64,000 bases of DNA from Spirogloea muscicola. Taxonomy: Eukaryota > Streptophyta > Zygnematophyceae > Spirogloeales > Spirogloeaceae. This document shows, in pieces, positions 55,757 through 64,000 of the stretch (the stretch's first letter is position 1; every line of letters starts with the position of its first letter). The notes beneath the pieces are model-generated. The model was given only the letters and a program-made list of their open reading frames with translations. It was not told the origin of the DNA and did no database searches. The stretch lies in NCBI GenBank assembly GCA_009602725.1, contig WELB01000146.1:319444-383443 (forward strand). Reading direction: 5' to 3'. A program made the position numbers and the translations under genes.

Positions 55757-58700
55757 TCACACTAGTGGCATATACGTGCCACCGTGGCCCTTGCGCAACA
55801 CTGGGGGCCCAGCTGCCTCAGCATAGCGGTCCGCTTGCTGCAGGCACTCTTGCACCACGTCATCAAACCCAGTGGCCACAATAGCCAGCTGCATGCGCAG
55901 CCGCAGGTCACGTGCTGCCCGCAGCACGAACTTGAAAGCCCGTGCCAGCAGCCGTGCAGCCTCCACCGGCACGCCGCTGGGAGTGATCCACTTGGAGAAG
56001 TCGAGGTGATCGCCAGCCGTCGCAACCTCCGCGCGGTACAGCCGTGCCAGTTTTGACAACAGAGCGGGAGAAAAAGGCAGCGAGGCAGCAAAGTCTGCCA
56101 AATACATGGTGAAGCGGCTGGGTGGGAGCAGCTGCTGCCAAATGGCAGGCGCCCAGTCTTCCTGTGCCTGCATCAAGTTGTACGCACGAGCCACAACAAG
56201 GGCCTCCCCAAAGCGCGGCTGAGAAGCCATCAGCTCTCTCGCCTGCTCATGCGGTAGGAGGATCCACCGAACATCCGGCAGCCGCAGCTGCAGCGAGAGC
56301 AATGAAGCCTGGGCAGCACACCTGGCAACGCCCATGCCGCAACCCGAGCCAGCGGCTGACCAGGCCTCGGCAGCTTTGACCATGTCCGACATGGCCAGGA
56401 GACCTTGGCGCATGCCTTCCTCCTCGGCCACCCCTCCGCTGCTTCCAATGCCACTGCCACCGCGGCTGCCCTCCGCAGCCCCACCACCAGGGGCCCCCTT
56501 TCCCCCACCCACTGCCGCATTTTGGCCGTCAACCCAGCGCTGCACACTCTCAATTGCTTGGGCCTCGCGCACCTCTGCCACCTTCTCCTCCATGTTGCAT
56601 GCCTCGTATACCTGCCAATGAGTCCAGTAAAGTATCAGAGCTCTGCTTCGTGTCGCCCCCTGCCTAAATTGGCCCAACAATACTGTCTTTCAACGAGCTT
56701 GCCAACATCAACGCAGGGCAGCACTTCTGAGCACGATCACTAACCTTTGCAAGAAGGTCCTTGCTCTGCATGTCAAGGCGCTGCAATGAGGACAAAATTG
56801 TCAACGAAAGCCTGCATCGCTGCTCCTCCCTGCAGGCTGAAATGACCAGATTGATTTGGTCATCCAGAGCTCCTCTGGAGCTCAGTAGGAGGTCAAGGGC
56901 TGGGCGGAATGCACGAGTGTCATGCACGCCTGCCAGCAACTGGATGAGCGGACCCTCGTTATTGGCTCCATCAGCCACGCAGGCGTCCGCAAGAGACGCT
57001 GCAACAGCGAGCAATATATCCAGGCCGTCCAGGCACAGTGCCTCTTCATAGAGGCACTGCACGACGAGCACAAGCTCCACCTGCAGCCAAACATGCTTCA
57101 CTTCAGTGCTCCACTCTCAGCTACTTTCTAGGTAGCCTACTATTGTCACATATGGGCATCAGGAGGGAGCCAGAGATGGTCGACCTTGCAGGCTGCTGCA
57201 AGGTCCGCGCTGTCGATCATAATCCTCATGAGGGCATGGCCCATATGCGATTTAGGGGAGCACAGTGAGGCCCACTGCCTGAAGTCGGAGCGTCGCCACA
57301 GTAGCGGAGCTGGTCCTTCCTCCTCATCCTGCATTTCCTTTTCGACCTTGTCCAGATAGCCACCCCGTTGTGCAGCTTGCAAGCCCTGTCACAATGGGCA
57401 ATTGTCAGCATACCCGCAGATGGAGGCCTGGATGTTTTCCAAGCAATAGCACACACGAGGCGGGGTCATTGAGCTTGCTACATTGGGCCTTGCCTTGAGG
57501 AAAGCAGAAGCGAGGGTGTGAGCCACCGTGGCAGGAGGGATGGAGAAGGCTGTCAGCAGTGCCTTGGCCGCCTGCAGCGCCGGTTGGCCCCTCAGCACCA
57601 GCAGCTGAAGGAGCTCCTCAGCTGGCTGGCGGGCCACATTGGCCGAGGGGCTCTCAAGGCAGGCTCCCACAGTCAGCCAAGCTATCAAGCGGTTGCAGTG
57701 CATCTGGCCCCACCCAGGTCGGCAGAGACCACGCAGTGCCTCCACAAGCTGCAGTTGAAGATGGTAGGCCAAGTCGTAAGCTCCTCATGCTCCTCACAAT
57801 GAGCACATTGGTCATTTGCCTTAAAACTGACCGGCTGTGCAAAGTACAAGAAGCGCATGATGCATAGGCTCACAGAGCAGCCTAGCGTACTGCTCAGCAG
57901 GGGCTTATGGACCTGCAAGGGTGAAGCGCTTGTCAAGGCTCCCGGGCGACCAAAATCTGTTGGCAACAGCTCTTGCAGCCTCCTGTCCACCATGCTCTGC
58001 CTTGTGATGTCAGCTGTACTTCGGCAGCTCTCAACGGTTTCCTCAGCCAAGCTGAGTATTTGCACCTCGCGGGGCTTCTCAGACAGTCGCCCATCCGCAA
58101 GCGCTGCGCCCGCTGAAATCCACCCATTGTCCAGCAATCTTGAGACGGAGTACTCCAGATTGGAGCTAGATAGGGAGTCAGCATTGCACTGCAAGTTGTC
58201 TTGGAAGAAGCCTTGAATGACGGCTTCTTTGCTTATACACTCGGACTCCAAATGTTGCGCAGTTGCTGCCATGTGCCGGCTGCTTGGGATGCCTGACTCC
58301 TCTTCCTCCTCGGCATCAGCCAGGGTTGCTACAAGCAAAGTCCTTGCTGCTGCATTCCCAAGCCAGGACCTCAACCTCTGCTTGCCCTCAAGAGTGTCCG
58401 ACTTTGGCTCCCTGCACAAGAATCCGAGACTTCAGGACAGCTGTGAATGCAAGCTGCAAGTGAAGTGCAAGCAAATTGAATTAGGCAGTCATACTGACTC
58501 TGCAGCTGACTGGAGCCACTGAATAGCGAGCAGGAAGATGCTGTGCAGTTCCTTGGCTCGGACTTGGCGCTTGTCATCCATCTCTTGTGCATGCCGCAGA
58601 AAGAAGGCTGCTGCCTGTATCAGAAGAACCGCGTGAGAACATCTGTGAGTAACGAGCATTGAAATGAGCGATGCTTATTACTGTCGGCATTCCCAGAGAG

Positions 58701-61700
58701 TCAAGCTTTAGTAGCAAAAGTATTTCGTCAGGCATAGCTTGACAACCTCAGAGGGAAGCATGGAAGCTTGCAGGAATAGGTCGTGGCAGTGGCCCCAGAG
58801 AGAAGACCGCTCCACCGGGTCGTCCCAGAGAAGGTCTTTCCAGTCCTTCACCATGGCCTCCCCCTAGTGCAGAAGAGCTTAACAAGTATTACCTCCACAA
58901 CAAGCTCCAGATGGACACCAGCATAATTGATTGCTCAACTGGCTCATAGGCAGCTAAGCTGGCAGCTTTGGAGAGCCAACCAGGATCCACATGCTCAGTG
59001 CCATAAGCACAATGACGTAGTCGCACTTTAGTCCAGATTGCAATGTCAAATGATACTTGCATAAACCCATGCGAGTAACAATGCATGACTAACCTGATCA
59101 AGTGTGAGATGATATGGGGACTCTGAGAAGAAAGGCAGCTGCAGCGCCCATCTCCGTGCCTCCGCCCACCCACTTTGCTGTCCGAGAAGCTTCAAAAGCT
59201 CCTCAGCTTCATCCTCCTGAGGCTCGATGTCTGATTCCTCCATCCTTGCATCTCTTATTAGTTGCTCTTTGAGCTCAAGGACTGCGGCCCTTCTGCTGAA
59301 GGCAAGGACCTGCTCCTTGTATTCATTGCCAAAGTCTGCACCTGCCAACTGCCGAAGCATGCGCAGCTCCTCGTATGGGGAAGCACATGAACGAAGAGTG
59401 GTCTGCGCTGCAGCCATTGCTGCTCGCACTTCCCAGGCTCCCTGCTTGCCCTCACTTGACTTCTGTTTCCTCTGTCTGTTGAAGTCGAGCAGCTCCATTT
59501 CAGCATCCTCCATGCGTCCTTGTTGTGATGCCTATCTCGTACAAAAGACGTACATGCTGTGCTTTCAAGCGTTGTGCAATGCTGACAGAGGCAAAGCAGG
59601 TGCAAATACCAGGAAAGCAGGTGCAAGTCAGAGATGCTGGTTGTAAGCTCACCTGAAGGAAGCGTGAGAATGACAGGAGGGCTGACCCGGAGAAGAGGAC
59701 CTCCAGAGACAGTACCAAAGGCCTCAAGCACCGGTTCTGGCACAGCGTGCATATGCTCGCAACCACCACCTCCTCTGGTGAAGGCCCAGACTCTCCACCT
59801 TCACTGAAGTTCCCATGCACGAAGGTAGATATCTGACACTTCCAACTTGGAGAAGGAGGGCCAGCCAAGGGATTGGTGCTTGAGCGCCTCCGGCGTTTTG
59901 CAGGGCTTTCAGCAGAGTAGTCGTCAGCATCGGCACAGGCAGCACTTGCGTCCTTGGAGACTGGTGAGGAGGGTTCCCCAATGTGCCAATCTTCCACGAC
60001 GCAGGCCGCATTGAGGGCAGCAACCGCCCGCTCCACGCCTGCGAGCGCTTTGCTTGAAGCCTCCCTTGCAGCTGCAGCTGTCGTCAGCCTGCATAAGAGA
60101 AAGCCAAGAAACACACTCTGCTCAAGACGACCTTAGAGCTTAAGATGATCTCAAGCCCGCACATAAGTCCTGCGTGACATCTGTAGTGGCACTACTGACT
60201 CGGAGAATCTTAGGTGCATTGGTGCTGGAGGGCTCTAGGCCATGCATGACAAAAGCTCGGCGCACAATATATGGTCTGCTTGAGGCTTACTTTGATGCTT
60301 CAAGCTCAAGCCATACTGCTAGACATGCCAGCGTCTGACATTCTGGGAAGCACGCCGCAATGATGCAGAGCAATGGCCACTGAGTGCCGCGAGCACTGCG
60401 TAGCAGGGCCTGCCCAGGCTGAGCTTGACCTTCACATCTAGCAAGCTCCGTAAAGAGCTCCTCCCTGGAGGGTATGGAGGAGTTGCTGTGTGCAATCTCC
60501 CTCTTTGGCCTGAGGCTCTGGAGAACGATAGCCACATGGCTGCGGAGGCCAGCATCATTGAAACATTCCCCTGCCTGCTACATGCGCCAACACAGTTTGA
60601 AATCTGAGCATCCGCAAGGACATAGTGTACGTATTTGTCATAGAAGTTCTAGTGAGCATGAGCACACCTAAACATATAAGCGAGTTGAGACCACAGTTCT
60701 ACCGTGAGCTTGATGCCGATTGACAATGTGCAATCAAGGAGGTAGATTTACAGACCAAGGAGACAAGAGCATCCAAGGGAAAGTCTTCAGTCTGCGCTTC
60801 CACCAAGAAACCCACCTGAGCAGACAGTGAGGCGGGGGATGTGAGCAGAATTGCACGCGCGGCTCAGTGTATGTTTCCGTCTGCAGTCAACGGAGTGCAA
60901 CTATCGGTCAAAGAGCCGCTGGGACTCCTCAAAATACTCACCCAGTCATTGTTTTGTGCCAAGATGCGGAGGTATGCATCAGATGGCGGAAGCCCATGAG
61001 CCCTACAGAATGCAGACACCACTTGCCACTGAAGCCTGGCCTCCACTTGAGCTGCTCGCGCATCCTGAATGGTCCCTGTCAAGCCCTCCTTGCCAGCCAG
61101 CCAAGCGCCTGCACTCTTTGCACTGTCTTCTGCCAGGGGCCGCAGTGCCCTTTCCAGCACTTGCAAGACCGACGTGATATGGGTCGCCCTCAGCATGTCA
61201 ACCACCTTCTCCAACTCCAGTGGCCTGTTGGCGGCCACGCAGCGCAGAGCTGCCGCATTGGCACGCACCTGTTGCGAGTCTTCCGGCAGATTAAGTATTG
61301 TCAGGAAGGCTGCGCATGCAGCCACCACCGGCCAACTGGAGCCGTGTTGGCTCAGCGCCAGCGCCATCACCTGCAGCAGTGCAAGGCAACTCAACATTCT
61401 TAGACGGGCTGCTATGTGGAAGCATGTTGCTGCGGGTGAGAGCTAGTCACACAAGAGGGTCCTTCAGTAGCCGCTGAGAGGCAACTAGTGATTTGGTGTA
61501 GGTTTCTGTCTACCGGAGGCAGCAGCAGGTCCTTCTCTGTAGCAGAGAGGGGCGCCATTAACACGTCGTCCTCCTTGGCAGAGGTATCACGCCCACCCAG
61601 CAGAGCAGCAAATGCTGCCAAGGGTCGTCCTCTTGCAAGCAGGTGACCAATCTCCAGATTCCCAGTCTGCAGGCAAGCAGAGGCCTTAGATCAATTAATG

Positions 61701-64000
61701 TCAACCACCTGTGGTTGACATTGATGACCACTACAATACATTGGTGCGTGTGCTTGATGGGAGTTGATACCTCTGAAGAGCTGGCATGCAGGTCCCGCCT
61801 GATCGCATCCTCGGTTGCAGACTCCCATGCCTGCGCCAGCCTACGATCCAGTGCCAGCTCAGCTGCCTGAGCTGCAGATTCACCAGATGCTGCCTCTGCC
61901 ACAGCCACCTCAAGGCCCTCCTGGCTCACTCCAGCCATGCCTGCGACCCCGTGGATAGAGAGATGAAGCAGGCTGCGCACTTTCTTTGGCAACTTCCGAG
62001 GCAGGAGCGTCTGCAGTGTGGCATCGCCCCTTGCTGAAGTGAACAATGACTCTCTCCACTTGAGGTATGTGCTCAGCCCTGCAGCGGGGTCTTGCAGTTG
62101 GCCTGCCAACACCTCCGGTTCAGGTTCTATCAGAAAAAGAGACTGATTAAGCACAAGGACTTGAGGAAGTATACCTAACTTGCAAATCCACATGAGCGCA
62201 CATACTCTCAAGAATGGACCCATAGTGATCGTGCAAGCTTGTCAACAAGGCGTTAGTCACAGAGTCCAACCGCCAAACTCCAATGGCATGGCAGAGAAGA
62301 AATGTATACCTCTCAGGGGCTTCGATGGTTTGTATGTTGACTCTTTCTTAGCTGCTGCTGCAGCAAGGGCGTTGAACAGCATCGGGAAGCGTGCCTGCAA
62401 GCTACGCAGGCTCTCCAAAGGGCAGTGCCAGGTGCTGGCAGGTGCCACACTGGCAAGGCACTCCTGGGGAGAGAGGGGCGCGTGCACTAGCGTTGCAACT
62501 GCCATGCTGGCCCCTCCAATTTCTGCCATGGTCTTCAGGGTGCTCACTTGCGTACCCTGTGGCAGTTCCAGGATAGCTAGCATATTGTGGAACGAGGCTT
62601 GGTACTCGTTGGCAGGTTCATTTGCACACAGCCACCAATGAGCCCAGCTGCATGACGCCTGCAACGCATCAGCTCAACCATGCACCTCAGAGAAGCTACC
62701 TTGACTGCTTTGTGATGCTTTGACCTCTACCAAGCAGAGGAATGAAGACTAACCAGTGCCGGTTACTGGCACCATCACATAGTCATAGTCACTATCAAAG
62801 TCAAGATGAGGCACTCACAACAGATTTTTCAAGCGTGGGCGTGTGATGAAGGCCATGGCGCGAGATGTAGAGTTGCAGCAGGTGCGCTAGATTGTGGGCG
62901 ATGCAATGCTTCACGACGAGCACGTGCAGGGCTTCTGGGGCGTGCTTGAGCGCGTCCCGGTCCAGGAGCACTTTGGCACGCGCTAGCAGAGAAAGGAACG
63001 CAGTGGAGTCTTGCCAATGGGAATGCCGGAAGCAGAGCCGGCGAGCGAGGCACACATCGAGCCAAGCGGCGAGCTGATGGTCATGAAGTGCCCCTGGCTC
63101 CTCTGCGAAGATATGTGTGCCCTGTATCACAATGTCCTCGTAAACGGGCTCCGCTGTGCTTGTCTCGCGCTGCTCCACTATGACATCCAATGCAGTGTGA
63201 GGACCACCTGCTGTCTCATCAGGTGAGTCGGCCACTGTCCTGACGGTGATGTCAGCAGCATCAAATGCCGAGTCTGCTTGTTGGCTGACGAGTTTTGCCA
63301 GTGCGTCAAGATTGCGCGCAGCACAGAGGAAAGCGAACTTGGTGGCCCAATCGGTTGGATGATGGATATTGCGCTCCAGGCACACCTGCAGGAACTTACC
63401 AAAGGTGGACTATTGGCCAACGCAGGAAAACCAACATGCTTTGCCCGTGAAGAGCGTAATGACAACAAGAGATCAATGGTTGGAGGTGGAGGCTTACTCT
63501 GTCCACTGTCTCCTTTTGCCACTCACGCACCCACGTTGCTGCAGCGCAAAAGTAGGCGCTCACTGGAAGTGGTGAGCCCAGTTCTGGGGCCCAAGCCTTC
63601 GAGAGCTCAAACGACCATTCTCCTAGGACGATGGCTTCCACTTCACCGCATTCTTCCTGTCCAAGTTGAGGAGGAGCAGTCTCCTGGCTCTTTGCCCGCC
63701 CTTCAGTACTGACCCTGTGGGCCTCCCAGAAGCTGCTGCCAGGGTACATTCTCTGTGCACAGAACTTGGTATCCCTCAGTGCTTCAGCTTGTCATGGTAA
63801 GCTGCCGATCCAAGCTGCAGTTGGATGCTCACTCAATGCAAGTACGCAAGATGTGACGTGAACCCCACCTCCAAGTTTGATATGGTGAAGAGCAGGCCTA
63901 GATCAGCGGGCTTGAGGGCCACCAGGGCATCCAGGATCCGGGCTGAGCGCAGGCGCACGTCTCGGCGCGTGCTGCCAAGCATGAGCTCTGTGAGAACCGC
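55757..64000 (-). CDS. SPG11: Spatacsin (SPG11) homologue, 3' part of a long multi-exon gene; continues beyond the window
   Basis: Spatacsin is a very large protein that in animals acts with spastizin and AP-5 in lysosome reformation; a homologue is annotated in land plants. The last exon (55757-56611, minus) gives the family's conserved C-terminus: SQPRFGEALVVARAYNL, DWAPAIWQQLL, LARLYRAEVATAGDHLDFSKW, ARAFKFVLRAARDLRLRMQLA, GFDDVVQECLQQADRYAEAAGP, then LRKGHGGTYMPLV and stop. Upstream minus-strand exons include VVQCLYEEALCLDGLDILLAVA and PLIQLLAGVHDTRAFRPALDLLL (56880-57080), YEELRMLRQLAGADF, and the 59.1 kb exon with EDEAEELLKLLGQQSGWAEA. Many exons are separated by 100-250 base introns. 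The last exon carries a low-complexity Gly-rich insert (near 56440-56520). Exon borders above 57 kb are not all settled; the start is outside the window. Confidence 0.85.

Overview
The window looks like nuclear DNA of a green alga, most likely a trebouxiophyte. The evidence is: short spliced genes with 100-300 base introns and high GC coding sequence; a plastid-type SufE-NadA fused quinolinate synthase; an FY/WDR33 protein whose short tail carries a PPLP motif; a plant-type FAD oxidoreductase; a spatacsin homologue; and plant-type CCCTAAA telomere units. The lineage is an inference. No rRNA, tRNA, CRISPR or prokaryotic operon was seen.

Left edge (1-2866): an eight-exon FAD-dependent oxidoreductase on the plus strand. 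From about 2.9 to 43 kb there is almost no host gene. This is a repeat island made of at least two lineages of Ty3/gypsy-like LTR elements (one carrying a chromodomain), three LTR families (here called A, B and C), a LINE-like element, and smaller repeats. The insertions are nested. The clearest case is four layers deep between 23.2 and 34.8 kb. An LTR-B element at 12.4-17.1 kb has matching 5-base target duplications, and so does a solo LTR-B at 36.2-36.7 kb. A 43-base telomeric array sits inside one fossil gag at 10.7 kb. All LTR elements read here look broken.

Right part (43.5-64 kb): five-gene territory resumes. FY/WDR33 (minus) and mitochondrial-type aspartate aminotransferase (plus) are divergent. 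Their shared 5' region is replaced by an Illumina adapter core, 123 T and one N, so both genes lack their starts. Aspartate aminotransferase converges on quinolinate synthase (minus), which has a 237-base N gap over the front of its SufE domain. LINE 3' tails fill the space upstream of quinolinate synthase. A long multi-exon spatacsin gene (minus) runs off the right edge. Aspartate aminotransferase interconverts aspartate, and quinolinate synthase belongs to the aspartate-to-NAD route, but nothing in the sequence shows co-regulation. No new defence or enzyme system was found. The most notable content is the nested repeat architecture and the assembly artefact.
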